A DNA stretch of 64,000 bases from Lachnospiraceae bacterium (lineage in GTDB: Bacteria > Bacillota > Clostridia > Lachnospirales > Lachnospiraceae), in NCBI GenBank assembly GCA_022766245.1, contig JALEPL010000033.1, forward strand, positions 1 through 64,000. The letters run 5' to 3'. Position 1 is the stretch's first letter. Each line of letters starts with the position of its first letter. This document shows, in pieces, positions 24,215-32,739 of the stretch. The notes beneath the pieces are model-generated. The model saw only the letters and a list, made by a program, of their open reading frames with translations, was not told the origin of the DNA and searched no databases. Both the position numbers and the translations under genes were made by a program.

Positions 24215-25945
24215 TTATTGGGTCATATATTCCAACAGATAATCCCGGATAATAGAAAAGGGGGCAGGACCGATGGCAAGAATCGCATCGTGAAAATTCT
24301 GATCCGTGTAATGGTCTTTCAGCTGCTCTTTGGCGTAGTCCTTCAGCTCCAAGATTTCCAGATAACCGATATAGTATTTCAGATAATGGGCAGGCTCCGA
24401 TACAATATAGTAATAAATCTCCTCTACGGTCTTTGGGTTTCCGATTCCATAATCTGCAAAAAAAGCCTGGGTGTCGCTGAGAGTCCAGCCCTTGCCATGG
24501 ATGGACAGATCAGCGGTGGCGTAAAGACTTAAAATGGCAGACTGGTTGTGCATGAGAAAGTCTGCTTCTTCTTTAGAAAGACCGGCATAGCTGTAGGACA
24601 GCATCTCTACATAGGTGGCCCAGCCCTCCACATAGCCTGGGTAGTTCAGGATACTTCGGATGGGATCTAATCCGGCAGAGGCAGTCTTGGTGGTCTGGTA
24701 CAGGTGGCCGGGGTAGCCCTCGTGAGCAAGAGTGGTAAAAAGGGAAAGACCCTCATAGCTGCTGGATGGATTGATATAAATACAGTTTTGGTCAGCGGCA
24801 TCGATGGGAGCCGTAAGGTAAAAGGCCGGAGCCATGGATTCCTGCATACACTCTGCCACATAATTAACCGTAAACTCCGTGGATACCGGCGTAGAAAAGT
24901 CCCTGGTGATACATTGGGAGAGATAGGTCAGAATCTCATCCGGAGAGGAATTGTCAAAGGAAAAATTCGTGGGATGTAGTGTAAGGTCAGGGTATTTGCT
25001 CATCAGTTCGTTCATGGCAGAAAGGTCGGTAAGACGGTGCTTTCCCACCAGATTCAGCAGCTCATCAATGCTTCGGGATGAGCCGGTGGAGGCATATACC
25101 AGATTTTCATAATAGGAAAGTCCTTTCGGGAAATAGCAAAGACCCGCATCGTTGGTGCCGCTTCCCTTCAAATCGGAGAGGCAGTCAATCAGCATCTGAT
25201 AGCTAGGAATGATATACTCGTGGAGGGAGGCTTCATTTTCGGAAATATAATCTTTTCGTTCCATGTCGCTCAGGTCATTCAACTTTGCAATTCTCGACTC
25301 AAAGGTTTCCAGCAAATAATGCTTCTGGGTGGTGTCGCACAGCGCTTCCATATCTGAGATCAGGGAATCGGCCTGCCGGTCAGACATGAAGAGTCCGGCC
25401 TCAGCTTTTTTTTGCTCATATTCGCTTATGGAGGCAAAGCAGTCCGGTATCTGCTGCAGTAAGAGAAGATAGTCCTTTACATCCTGCTCCGTGTAGAATT
25501 GGTATTCCGCAAGAAGTACCGGAAGCTCTGCGGGGAAGCCGGTAGAGGGGCGCATAGGTTCCTGGTAATAGATAAAATCGCTATCTCCGTTTATCTGGAA
25601 ATAGTCTGACAAAATATCAAAGGTCAGCCGGTCAGAAGGACACAAATCATCGTTTCTGTAGCTGGCAAGGCTGCAGCGGATATTTTCCTGTAGTATGCCC
25701 TGCTCTGTCTGGGACTGGGAAGAATAATCAGGCAGACTGACTGTATAATCAGAAATACCATAAGCAGCGGGGTCCTTAATGGTATAGTGCATACTCAGCG
25801 TATCCTGCTTCATTTCTGTGATAAAAAGCTGTTCTGAGTAAGTGTGAAAATCCATGGTTCCATTCTTCGAAGCTCCACAGCCGGTGATGAGTAAAGATAA
25901 GGAGAATAAGAGCAGCAAAATGACAAAAATAAATTTCTTGGGCAT
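24215..25945 (-). CDS. DUF885 family lipoprotein (putative metallopeptidase-like)
   Basis: 576 residues. The N-terminus has a lipoprotein signal peptide ending LLITGC, so it is probably anchored outside the membrane. HEGYPGHLYQ (about residue 407) with a downstream Glu in GYVEGWATYVE is the DUF885 pattern, which resembles a stretched HExxH zinc site. Family members are annotated as possible carboxypeptidases; the substrate is not known. It is divergent from spmA with about 110 bp between. Confidence 0.88.
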   Translation of the reverse strand: MPKKFIFVILLLLFSLSLLITGCGASKNGTMDFHTYSEQLFITEMKQDTLSMHYTIKDPAAYGISDYTVSLPDYSSQSQTEQGILQENIRCSLASYRNDDLCPSDRLTFDILSDYFQINGDSDFIYYQEPMRPSTGFPAELPVLLAEYQFYTEQDVKDYLLLLQQIPDCFASISEYEQKKAEAGLFMSDRQADSLISDMEALCDTTQKHYLLETFESRIAKLNDLSDMERKDYISENEASLHEYIIPSYQMLIDCLSDLKGSGTNDAGLCYFPKGLSYYENLVYASTGSSRSIDELLNLVGKHRLTDLSAMNELMSKYPDLTLHPTNFSFDNSSPDEILTYLSQCITRDFSTPVSTEFTVNYVAECMQESMAPAFYLTAPIDAADQNCIYINPSSSYEGLSLFTTLAHEGYPGHLYQTTKTASAGLDPIRSILNYPGYVEGWATYVEMLSYSYAGLSKEEADFLMHNQSAILSLYATADLSIHGKGWTLSDTQAFFADYGIGNPKTVEEIYYYIVSEPAHYLKYYIGYLEILELKDYAKEQLKDHYTDQNFHDAILAIGPAPFSIIRDYLLEYMTQ

Positions 25946-26057
25946 GACGGAGCTCCGAAAATAGGATCACTTTATCTTATGAGAGAAAAAAGAAATTCAT
26001 GCCGGAATCATATTGGAAATCGGTAAGAATAGAATAGTTGTAAACAGCTTAGAGATT

Positions 26058-26684
26058 ATGGTTATGCTGAATTATCTGTGGGGATTCATGATTCTTATGG
26101 GAGTTGCCTATGGTGCGGTGAATGGTACACTGCCGGAGGTGACAGAGGCGGCGGTCAACTCTTCGAAAGAAGCAGTTACACTGGCAATTACCATGCTGGG
26201 AGTCATGTCCTTTTGGACCGGTATGATGAAAGTGGCAGAAAACAGTGGCATTGTAGAGGCGGCAGCAAAAAAACTGAAACCGCTGCTTCGGTTTTTATTT
26301 CCGGGTATACCCGCCAATCATCCGGCAACCCATTATATTGCTGTGAATTTTATCGCCAATATGCTGGGACTGGGGTGGGCGGCAACCCCGGCCGGACTAA
26401 AGGCCATGAGCGCATTAAAGGAACTGCAGCAGAGCAGAGGCGTGGGCGAAGGGCCGGAGAAGGGTACTGCCAGCAATGAAATGTGTGTGTTTCTGATCCT
26501 GAATATTTCATCGTTACAGTTGATACCCATGAACATTGTGGCGTATCGCAGTCAGTATGGCAGTGTATCCCCTGCAGCGGTGATTGCGCCGGGTCTGATT
26601 GCCACTGCTATCAGTACAGCCGTGGCAATTGTTTTCTGCAAATTAGTAGGATCGCGTCAAGTGGACAGGAGGCCAAAGATTTGA
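26058..26684 (+). CDS. spmA: Spore maturation protein A
   Basis: About 208 residues from ATG 26058 (ATG 26064 is equally possible; the SD is weak). NYLWGFMILMGVAYG, SVMSFWTG-like GVMSFWTGMMKVAENSG, NFIANMLGLGWAATPAG and the nucleoside-recognition/Gate-type core are typical of SpmA. In Bacillus, SpmA and SpmB act in spore-core dehydration. It is a membrane protein with about five spans. It overlaps spmB (TTGA). Confidence 0.9.
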   Translation: MVMLNYLWGFMILMGVAYGAVNGTLPEVTEAAVNSSKEAVTLAITMLGVMSFWTGMMKVAENSGIVEAAAKKLKPLLRFLFPGIPANHPATHYIAVNFIANMLGLGWAATPAGLKAMSALKELQQSRGVGEGPEKGTASNEMCVFLILNISSLQLIPMNIVAYRSQYGSVSPAAVIAPGLIATAISTAVAIVFCKLVGSRQVDRRPKI

Positions 26685-27211
26685 ATCTGTTGAATTTTTT
26701 ATCAAACACCATTGTCCCGCTGCTGCTTTTTTATATTGTAGGGTTTGGACTTTTGATGAAGCAGAATATCTATGACGATTTCCTGACCGGGGCAAAGGAT
26801 GGGATGAAAACCGTTGCTGGAATACTGCCTACTCTGATTGGGCTGATGATTGGCGTGGGAATACTGCGTGCTTCCGGATTTTTGGATTTTTTCTGCGGTA
26901 CCTGTTTGTCATGGACAAAGCACATCGGGATACCGGCAGAGCTGATGTCTCTTGCTGTGGTGAAAATCTTTTCTTCCTCTGCAGCCACGGGCCTGCTGCT
27001 GGATCTGTATAAGGAGCATGGATGTGATTCTTTTCTGGGAATGGCGGCATCTTTGATGCTGAGCTCCACAGAGACGATATTTTATACCGTGTCCATTTAT
27101 TTTATGTCGGTGAAGATAAAAAAGACCAGGTTCACATTGCCGGGGGCTTTGCTAGCCACACTGGCCGGGATTGCAGCGAGTATCTGGCTTGCCCGGATGT
27201 ATGCGATGTGA
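26681..27211 (+). CDS. spmB: Spore maturation protein B
   Basis: 176 residues starting at TTG 26681, chosen for a strong AGGAGG eight bases upstream and overlap with the spmA stop; other in-frame starts would cut the conserved N-terminus (LNFLSNTIVPLLLFYIVGFGL). AGILPTLIGLMIGVGILRASG and SSTETIFYTVSIYF are the SpmB Gate-domain motifs. It works with SpmA in spore maturation and supports a spore-forming host. Confidence 0.9.
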   Translation: MNLLNFLSNTIVPLLLFYIVGFGLLMKQNIYDDFLTGAKDGMKTVAGILPTLIGLMIGVGILRASGFLDFFCGTCLSWTKHIGIPAELMSLAVVKIFSSSAATGLLLDLYKEHGCDSFLGMAASLMLSSTETIFYTVSIYFMSVKIKKTRFTLPGALLATLAGIAASIWLARMYAM

Positions 27212-27304
27212 TAAAATACAAAAGAATACACATATTTTTATCCATAAAGGCATAAGATATATAGACAACATTTTTGATAATTTTAATTATTATCAGAAGA
27301 ATGG

Positions 27305-27378
<74 letters not shown>

Positions 27379-27388
27379 CTTTAGCTGG

Positions 27389-27421
27389 TCGCTGCCTTGT
27401 GATAAGAGGCAGCGATTTTTT
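27389..27421 (+). terminator. Rho-independent terminator after tRNA-fMet
   Basis: Perfect stem TCGCTGCCT / AGGCAGCGA, 9-base loop, six T. Confidence 0.9.
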
Positions 27422-27434
27422 CTGAAAAAAGCGA

Positions 27435-27461
27435 GTATCTGTTCAGTTCCTTTACAGATAC
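27435..27461. repeat. 27-bp minimal hairpin element
   Basis: GTATCTGT / ACAGATAC arms with an 11-base spacer; a member of the 27-bp family seen at 13283, 14755, 31682, 41067, 46175 and 46632. Confidence 0.7.
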
Positions 27462-27511
27462 GATACGCTGTTTTGAGCAGATCATAGTTCGTTATAGTGT
27501 GGAGGTAGTTT

Positions 27512-28294
27512 ATGACAAAAAAGAAGGCGACAGCCAAAGACTGGACATTTCGCATCATATTTATTGTGGCATTGATTGTATTCGTGGTGTCGGCAGCCAT
27601 GCTGATTTATTACTTCATCCTGTATCATAAAGGCAGCAGTGAATATGAGAATCTGCAACAGTATGTTACGGTAGAGCAGGAGGTTTCCACAACAGATACC
27701 GAGGAAACGCAGGAAGAACTGAATGTGGATTTTGAGGCTTTACAGGCATTGAATCCGGACTGTGTGGGGTGGATTTATTTCGAGAATCTGGATATCAGTT
27801 ATCCCATTATGCAGAGTGAGGACAATGATTATTACCTGAGGCGTACCTTTGAAAAGCAGCATGTTACGGCAGGCAGCATTTTCATGGATTATCAGAATGC
27901 TTCCGATTTTTCGGATGAAAATACCTTTATCTATGGTCATAATATGAAGGATAAAACCATGTTTGGGAAATTGAACGGATATGCAGAGAAGGATTTTTAT
28001 CAGAAGAATCCCAATTTTTACATTTATGCACCGGGTTATATTTATCGCTATGATGTTTTCTCCTGCTATGTGGGAGCTGTGGCGGAGGAGGATATTTTTT
28101 CTCTATCCTTTGCCTCTGAGGAGGAGTATCAGAAGTATTTGGATGTGATTCAGGGGAAGGCAGCTTATGATACCGGTGTGGAGGTAACAGCGGAGGATCG
28201 GATCGTAACCCTGATGACCTGCAACACAGCGGGGCAAGACTATCGGTTCTTTGTACATGGGGTGTTGGCTGAGACAACAGAGTTGAAGGAGTGA
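27512..28294 (+). CDS. srtB: Class B sortase
   Basis: 260 residues: an N-terminal membrane anchor (about 12-36) and an extracellular sortase domain. Catalytic residues are visible: His143 in IYGHNM, Cys237 in LMTCNT and Arg245 in DYRFF. WIYFENLDISYPIMQ is the usual SrtB opening. It attaches proteins with a sorting signal to peptidoglycan. A possible substrate is the large PI-PLC/MBG protein (4269), whose C-terminus has APNTSDPT; that link is inference. GGAGG precedes the ATG. Confidence 0.9.
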   Translation: MTKKKATAKDWTFRIIFIVALIVFVVSAAMLIYYFILYHKGSSEYENLQQYVTVEQEVSTTDTEETQEELNVDFEALQALNPDCVGWIYFENLDISYPIMQSEDNDYYLRRTFEKQHVTAGSIFMDYQNASDFSDENTFIYGHNMKDKTMFGKLNGYAEKDFYQKNPNFYIYAPGYIYRYDVFSCYVGAVAEEDIFSLSFASEEEYQKYLDVIQGKAAYDTGVEVTAEDRIVTLMTCNTAGQDYRFFVHGVLAETTELKE

Positions 28295-28303
28295 GGACGT
28301 AAG

Positions 28304-29020
28304 ATGGATGAAATCAAACAGTTGAAACAATGGGTGGATGAGTCAGAGCGGATTGTGTTTTTCGGGGGAGCGGGGGTATCCACCGAAAGTGGAATCCCGG
28401 ATTTTCGAAGTGTGGACGGATTATACAATCAGAAATATGATTATCCGCCGGAAACGATATTAAGTCATACTTTTTATCGGAAAAGGCCGGAGGAATTCTA
28501 CAAGTTCTATCGGGATAAAATGTTATGTCTGGACGCAAAGCCCAATGTGGTTCACAAAAAACTGGCAGAGCTGGAGCAGCAGGGAAAGCTCACCTCTGTG
28601 GTGACACAGAATATTGATGGACTTCATCAGGCAGCAGGAAGTAAACGTGTCTGGGAGCTTCACGGCAGTGTGCACCGGAACTATTGTGAGGAATGTGGCA
28701 AGCTCTTTGATGCCAGATACATATTGGAAGGTACCGGTGTTCCGGTATGTGATGCCTGCGGCGGTCCGGTGAAGCCGGATGTGGTTTTATATGAGGAAGG
28801 GCTGGACAGCCATACCATGCAGTCTGCCATCTATGATATCAGTCATGCGGACATGCTAATCCTCGGTGGAACTTCTCTGGCAGTTTATCCTGCAGCGGGG
28901 CTCATTGATTACTATCGTGGAAACAGGCTGGTGCTGATCAATAAATCCACCACGCCCATGGACAGTCGGGCAGATTTGCTGATCCAGGGGAGACTGGGGG
29001 ACGTGTTTGCGTGCTTATAA
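28304..29020 (+). CDS. cobB: NAD-dependent protein deacylase (sirtuin)
   Basis: 238 residues. GGAGVSTESGIPDFRS (NAD site), TQNIDGLHQ, catalytic His120 in ELHGSVH, and zinc cysteines 128, 131, 149 and 152 are all present; GTSLAVYPAAGL completes the Rossmann fold. It removes acyl groups from lysines using NAD. Nine bases after the sortase stop, so probably co-transcribed. Confidence 0.95.
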   Translation: MDEIKQLKQWVDESERIVFFGGAGVSTESGIPDFRSVDGLYNQKYDYPPETILSHTFYRKRPEEFYKFYRDKMLCLDAKPNVVHKKLAELEQQGKLTSVVTQNIDGLHQAAGSKRVWELHGSVHRNYCEECGKLFDARYILEGTGVPVCDACGGPVKPDVVLYEEGLDSHTMQSAIYDISHADMLILGGTSLAVYPAAGLIDYYRGNRLVLINKSTTPMDSRADLLIQGRLGDVFACL

Positions 29021-29034
29021 AATAAGGAGATTCT

Positions 29035-29226
29035 ATGAAATATCTATATGAAGTGGGAGATATCGTAACGCTAAAAAAGCCCCACCCCTGTGGCAGCAAG
29101 GAGTGGGAGATTCTGAGAGTGGGAGCAGATTTTCGTCTGAAATGCTGTGGCTGCGGACATCAGGTGATGCTGGCTCGTACCTTGGTGGAGAAAAATACGA
29201 AAAATCTGGTAAAAAAGTCCGAATAA
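29035..29226 (+). CDS. DUF951 family protein
   Basis: 63 residues: VGDIVTLKKPHPCGSKEWEI and DFRLKCCGCGHQVML match DUF951 (KKPHPCG.n.W.i.R.GaDi..kC..Cg). Three cysteines could bind metal. In many Firmicutes the family sits directly before rpsF, as here. Role unknown. AAGGAG precedes the ATG. Confidence 0.92.
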   Translation: MKYLYEVGDIVTLKKPHPCGSKEWEILRVGADFRLKCCGCGHQVMLARTLVEKNTKNLVKKSE

Positions 29227-29239
29227 CTTTAAAAAAGGC

Positions 29240-29268
29240 TTGCCTTCACAGTAAAATTGTGCTATCAT
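29240..29268 (+). promoter_or_regulatory. Sigma-A promoter of rpsF operon
   Basis: TTGCCT (29240-29245), 17-bp spacer, TATCAT (29263-29268), 75 bp before the rpsF start. Confidence 0.75.
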
Positions 29269-29273
29269 AAGGG

Positions 29274-29343
29274 CTCGTGATATGTAAAATTCCTTGCTTC
29301 CTACCCGTTAGGAGGCCAGAGACCAAAAGGAGGTAAATCTAGC
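29274..29343 (+). promoter_or_regulatory. rpsF leader, candidate S6:S18 autoregulatory RNA
   Basis: The leader contains hairpin TCCTA-CCCGT-TAGGA with the CCG sequence expected at the S6:S18 binding site known from bacterial rpsF leaders, then AAAAGGAGG as SD. The assignment rests on position and this short motif. Confidence 0.5.
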
Positions 29344-29634
29344 ATGAACAAATATGAATTAGCACTTGTTGTGAATGCCAAGATCGAAGACGATGTCAGA
29401 ACTGCTACAGTTGAGAAGGCAAAAGAGTATATCACTCGTGCAGGCGGAACTGTAACAGAGGTAGAAGAGTGGGGTAAGAAGAGATTAGCTTACGAAGTTC
29501 AGAAGATGAACGATGGCTTCTACTATTTCATCCAGTTCGATGCAGCATCGACCGTTCCTGCTGAAGTAGAGCAGAATGTTCGAATCATGGACAACGTTCT
29601 TCGGTTCTTATGCGTTAGAAAAGACGAGGCATAG
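29344..29634 (+). CDS. rpsF: Ribosomal protein bS6
   Basis: 96 residues, normal length; NKYELALVVNAKIED and EVEEWGKKRLAYEVQKMNDG are S6 signatures, with the C-terminal NVLRFLCVRKDEA. It binds S18 in the platform of the 30S subunit. First gene of rpsF-ssb-rpsR, preceded by a clear promoter and leader. Confidence 0.97.
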   Translation: MNKYELALVVNAKIEDDVRTATVEKAKEYITRAGGTVTEVEEWGKKRLAYEVQKMNDGFYYFIQFDAASTVPAEVEQNVRIMDNVLRFLCVRKDEA

Positions 29635-29658
29635 AATAGAGAAGAGGAGATCGAAAGT

Positions 29659-30099
29659 ATGAATAAAGTAATACTTATGGGAAGATTAACCAGAGATCCG
29701 GAAGTCAGATACTCAAGTGGAGATAATCAGATGGCAATTGCCAGATATTCACTTGCAGTAGATCGCAGAGGCAGAAGAGACGGAGACGGACAGACAGCAG
29801 ATTTCATCAACTGTGTTGCATTTGGAAAGGCAGCAGAGTTTGCAGAGAAGTATTTCCACAAGGGAATCAAGATCGCTATCACCGGACGTATCCAGACCGG
29901 AAGCTATACAAACAAAGAAGGACAGAAGGTATATACTACCGATGTCGTAGTGGAAGAGCAGGAGTTTGCTGAGAGTAAAGCTGCATCTTCTGAGAATGCA
30001 GGAGGATTCACCCCTGCGGACAGACCTTCACCAAGCAGTGCCGGAGATGGATTTATGAATATTCCGGACGGAATTGATGAGGAGTTACCATTTAAATAA
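29659..30099 (+). CDS. ssb: Single-stranded DNA-binding protein
   Basis: 146 residues. MNKVILMGRLTRDPEVRYS and GRIQTGSYTNKEGQKVYTTDVVVEE form the OB fold; a flexible Ser/Pro linker leads to the acidic tip DGIDEELPFK. The conserved SSB tip (DDDIPF) is recognisable as EELPF followed by one extra Lys. It coats ssDNA in replication and repair. Middle gene of the ribosomal operon. Confidence 0.97.
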   Translation: MNKVILMGRLTRDPEVRYSSGDNQMAIARYSLAVDRRGRRDGDGQTADFINCVAFGKAAEFAEKYFHKGIKIAITGRIQTGSYTNKEGQKVYTTDVVVEEQEFAESKAASSENAGGFTPADRPSPSSAGDGFMNIPDGIDEELPFK

Positions 30100-30117
30100 C
30101 TATAGGAGGTAATAGCC

Positions 30118-30381
30118 ATGGCTTTCAATAAGACAGACAGAGATGGCGCGCCCGCAAGAAGAAGAGGCGGCATGCACAGAAGAAAGAAAGTATGTGTATT
30201 CTGTGGAAAAGACAATGTAATTGATTACAAGGATACCAACAAGTTAAAGAAGTATATCTCTGAGAGAGGAAAGATTCTTCCCAGAAGAATCACAGGAAAC
30301 TGTGCAAAGCATCAGAGAGCACTTACTGTTGCAATCAAGAGAGCCCGTCATATCGCAATCATGCCTTATGTACAGGATTAA
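30118..30381 (+). CDS. rpsR: Ribosomal protein bS18
   Basis: 87 residues: basic N-terminus, [35 protein letters not shown] and the usual C-terminal [13 protein letters not shown]. Three Cys and a His form the zinc-type (C+) version of S18. Partner of S6 in the 30S platform; last gene of its operon, followed by a terminator. Confidence 0.97.
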   Translation: MAFNKTDRDGAPARRRGGMHRRKKVCVFCGKDNVIDYKDTNKLKKYISERGKILPRRITGNCAKHQRALTVAIKRARHIAIMPYVQD

Positions 30382-30396
30382 TTATTAGAAATTTCA

Positions 30397-30432
30397 GGAG
30401 TCATTCACAGTTGTGGATGGCTCCGTTTTTTT
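30397..30432 (+). terminator. Rho-independent terminator after rpsR
   Basis: Stem GGAGTCATTCACA / TGTGGATGGCTCC with two G-T pairs, then G and seven T. Confidence 0.88.
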
Positions 30433-30451
30433 GCGTGTCCGTTGTGGTACA

Positions 30452-30534
30452 ATATGCCCTGAGGCTTGTCCTCAAAGTAGCGCAAAGCGACCTTTGAGGG
30501 CTTAGCGAAGAGGCGACGGAGTCCGGGAGGATGC
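30452..30534. repeat. CCCTGAGG-type palindromic repeat (copy 2)
   Basis: Starts ATATGCCCTGAGG, holds a CCTCAAAG / CTTTGAGG hairpin and ends GAGGCGACGGAGTCCGGGAGG. The ends match the reverse complement of the repeat at 13040-13096. It lies between rpsR and the convergent kinase gene. Confidence 0.6.
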
Positions 30535-30571
30535 CTTAGGTTCTATTGAGAGTGGAAATAAGCCAGATGCC

Positions 30572-31639
30572 CTAAGAGAAAAATATGGTCTCTATCATAA
30601 TCAGAATAAATACCAACATAAATGCAACTAGAGCATCAAAAAGTACAATACCCAGGTAGTGAGCCCCCCGTTTCTTACTCTTGCACAAAGGAAAATACCT
30701 TTGGACATTGCAGTAATTAAAACCAATGAGTATAAAGGAAAGCATCATAAGCAGGGAAATGATGCGATTCAGCCAAAGCAGCGCACCGGTGGTGTTCTCT
30801 ACTTCCATGGATAAGCAAACATAGAAAATCAGCATATATGCAGGCGCAGACACCAGCATCTTCCAAGGGGTCATGGTACGAAAACCGGGCGGAAGAAACG
30901 AAGCGTCTTTGGGCACTTTTGCAGGCCGTTGGTCTGGGTTCATGATCTGCCAGATGGCAGTTTTCAGTTCCGTCACATCCTTGTATCTGTCGGAGGGGTT
31001 CATTTGGGTACATTTCCCGATGATTTCATGATAGACTTTTGTAGGGACAGAAAGGGAGGATTGAAGTTCCCTTAATAATATACCCACAGAATAAATGTCG
31101 GTCTGAGGAGAGGATGAACCGAATCCATATTGCTCCGGAGCTGCATAACCCTGGGTTCCCAGCAGTACTGTATCCTCTGCAGAATCGGTAGAAAAGCGCT
31201 TGGCGGCATTGAAATCCAGAAGAACCACATGGTTGTAAGAGGTGATAATAATATTGGTTGGTTTGATATCCCTGTGAATCACTGGTGGATTCAGGCTGTG
31301 AAGCCTCTCCAGAATACAGCATAAATCGAAAATGTAATGTGCAATGGAGTCATAAGTTAAGTCAGAGGATGCCATTTTTTCAGATAGGGAGCAACCGGAA
31401 ATGTACTCTTCAATCACTGTGAGCTGACCATTTTCCTCACAATAATCGATAATTCTTGGAACACCATCCATTGGGTGGTGAAAAAGATATTCATAGATGG
31501 AAAGGTTGTAAACAGTAAGAATCTTTTTTATGTATATTTTCCCGGTTTCCTGATGCTGTACCAGATAAACCTGATGGGGTTCATTGATTACAGCGATAGT
31601 TTTATAATAGGAAATAGCAAGCCGTCTGGTGAAATCCAA
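30572..31639 (-). CDS. Membrane Ser/Thr protein kinase (PknB-like kinase domain)
   Basis: 355 residues. Kinase domain about 15-235: Lys38/39 as the ATP-site Lys, IHRDIKPTN (catalytic Asp124), LLDFNAAK (DFN in place of DFG, 142-144) and GYAAPEQYG. The glycine-rich loop is poorly conserved. The C-terminal third has about three membrane spans (about 260-351) but no PASTA repeats, so it does not look like the PrkC cell-wall sensor. It is divergent from a small regulator at 31744, which may be its partner or target; that is inference. Confidence 0.85.
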   Translation of the reverse strand: MDFTRRLAISYYKTIAVINEPHQVYLVQHQETGKIYIKKILTVYNLSIYEYLFHHPMDGVPRIIDYCEENGQLTVIEEYISGCSLSEKMASSDLTYDSIAHYIFDLCCILERLHSLNPPVIHRDIKPTNIIITSYNHVVLLDFNAAKRFSTDSAEDTVLLGTQGYAAPEQYGFGSSSPQTDIYSVGILLRELQSSLSVPTKVYHEIIGKCTQMNPSDRYKDVTELKTAIWQIMNPDQRPAKVPKDASFLPPGFRTMTPWKMLVSAPAYMLIFYVCLSMEVENTTGALLWLNRIISLLMMLSFILIGFNYCNVQRYFPLCKSKKRGAHYLGIVLFDALVAFMLVFILIMIETIFFS

Positions 31640-31681
31640 GAAATCACCCCTTTCTTATGTGAGTCGTTATATGTACATAAT

Positions 31682-31720
31682 CGTATCTGTAAAGTCCCGA
31701 ACAGATACCCGAACAGTTAC
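31682..31720. repeat. 26-27-bp hairpin element in kinase/regulator divergent promoter region
   Basis: GTATCTGT (31682-31689) / ACAGATAC (31700-31707) followed by a second ACAGTTAC end. It sits in the 104-bp divergent intergenic region. Confidence 0.6.
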
Positions 31721-31743
31721 AGTATATCAGATAGGAGGAGCAA

Positions 31744-32205
31744 ATGAGAGAAAAAAATACACGGGAGTTGGAAAATGTTTTGGGAAGGACGCATTTATCC
31801 CAGTTTGAAGGATATTGCAGGGAAAACAAGGACAGTATGTCGGATGGTGGAGATACATTTTCCATCTACATCAAAAATCTATTGTGTGAAAAGGGAATCA
31901 CACAGCAAATGGTTTTCCTGAAGGCGGATATCCCGGAGCGATATGGGTACAAGCTGCTATCGGGGGAGAAACACACCAGACAGAGAGACGTGATTCTGCG
32001 TATCTGCTATGCGGGAGAGCTTACTCTGGAGGAGACTCAGCGAGCCCTGAGAAAATATGAAATGCCGGAGCTGTATGCAAAGGTACCAAGGGATGCCCTG
32101 CTCATGATTATCTTTAACGAGAGGCCGGGAAGCATCATTGATGTAAATGAATTGCTGAAGGAAAAGGGGATGGAACCTCTGCGGACCAGTGGATTGCAGG
32201 ATTAA
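31744..32205 (+). CDS. Small helix-turn-helix-like protein beside the kinase
   Basis: 153 residues. Residues about 40-100 (FSIYIKNLLCEKGITQQMVFLKADIPERYGYKLLSGEKH...RDVILRICYAGELTLEETQRALRKYEM) read like an XRE-type helix-turn-helix with a following helical domain; the C-terminal part is helical and unassigned. No signal peptide. It is divergent from the membrane kinase at 30572, an arrangement I associate with Lachnospiraceae kinase loci, but the link is inference. SD GGAGGAG precedes the ATG. Confidence 0.6.
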   Translation: MREKNTRELENVLGRTHLSQFEGYCRENKDSMSDGGDTFSIYIKNLLCEKGITQQMVFLKADIPERYGYKLLSGEKHTRQRDVILRICYAGELTLEETQRALRKYEMPELYAKVPRDALLMIIFNERPGSIIDVNELLKEKGMEPLRTSGLQD

Positions 32206-32238
32206 GGTGAGATTTGGGTTAAGAGGGCGTTTGTATAG

Positions 32239-32688
32239 ATGAAGAAAAACAGAGACAGAATTTTTCTATGGATGAACATTTTACTTCCGGTGATGGTGGG
32301 CGGTATCACTTACTATCTTATTTCGCCGGAGGTATTTTTTGCGCGGCAACTGGATGCATTATTGGGAAGTGGCATTCATATTGAGAATGTGGGATCTCAG
32401 GGGATTATTTTTCGATGGCTCCGAAATTATGCATTGGATATGATGTGGGGCTATGCATTGTTTTTTACCTTGCATCTTATGGTGGCGGATGATACGGCGG
32501 AGTGGTGGAAAACTTTTGGGATGGCAGCCGTTTTTTCAGCAGGAATGGAACTTCTGCAAATTATGCCCGGTGTGGCAGGAACGTTTGATGTGTGGGACAT
32601 TGTGGTGGAGGTACTGGCGGAGGGGATTGCCGCGGTGGTGTTGCTGTGTTATAAAAACTTCCCACCACTGCGGGGGCAACGGTGGTAG
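32239..32688 (+). CDS. VanZ-like membrane protein
   Basis: 149 residues with four hydrophobic spans; AGMELLQIMPGVAGTFDVWDIVVEVLAEGIAAV follows the VanZ-like pattern (E..Q...p.R..d..D...N..G). VanZ itself gives low-level teicoplanin resistance; most homologues have no defined role. There is no vancomycin cluster nearby. It follows the HTH-like gene by 33 bp. Confidence 0.7.
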   Translation: MKKNRDRIFLWMNILLPVMVGGITYYLISPEVFFARQLDALLGSGIHIENVGSQGIIFRWLRNYALDMMWGYALFFTLHLMVADDTAEWWKTFGMAAVFSAGMELLQIMPGVAGTFDVWDIVVEVLAEGIAAVVLLCYKNFPPLRGQRW

Positions 32689-32739
32689 ACCTGTGTATGG
32701 TAGAATTATCATATATTTTACAGGCAGGAGGAGTTTATC

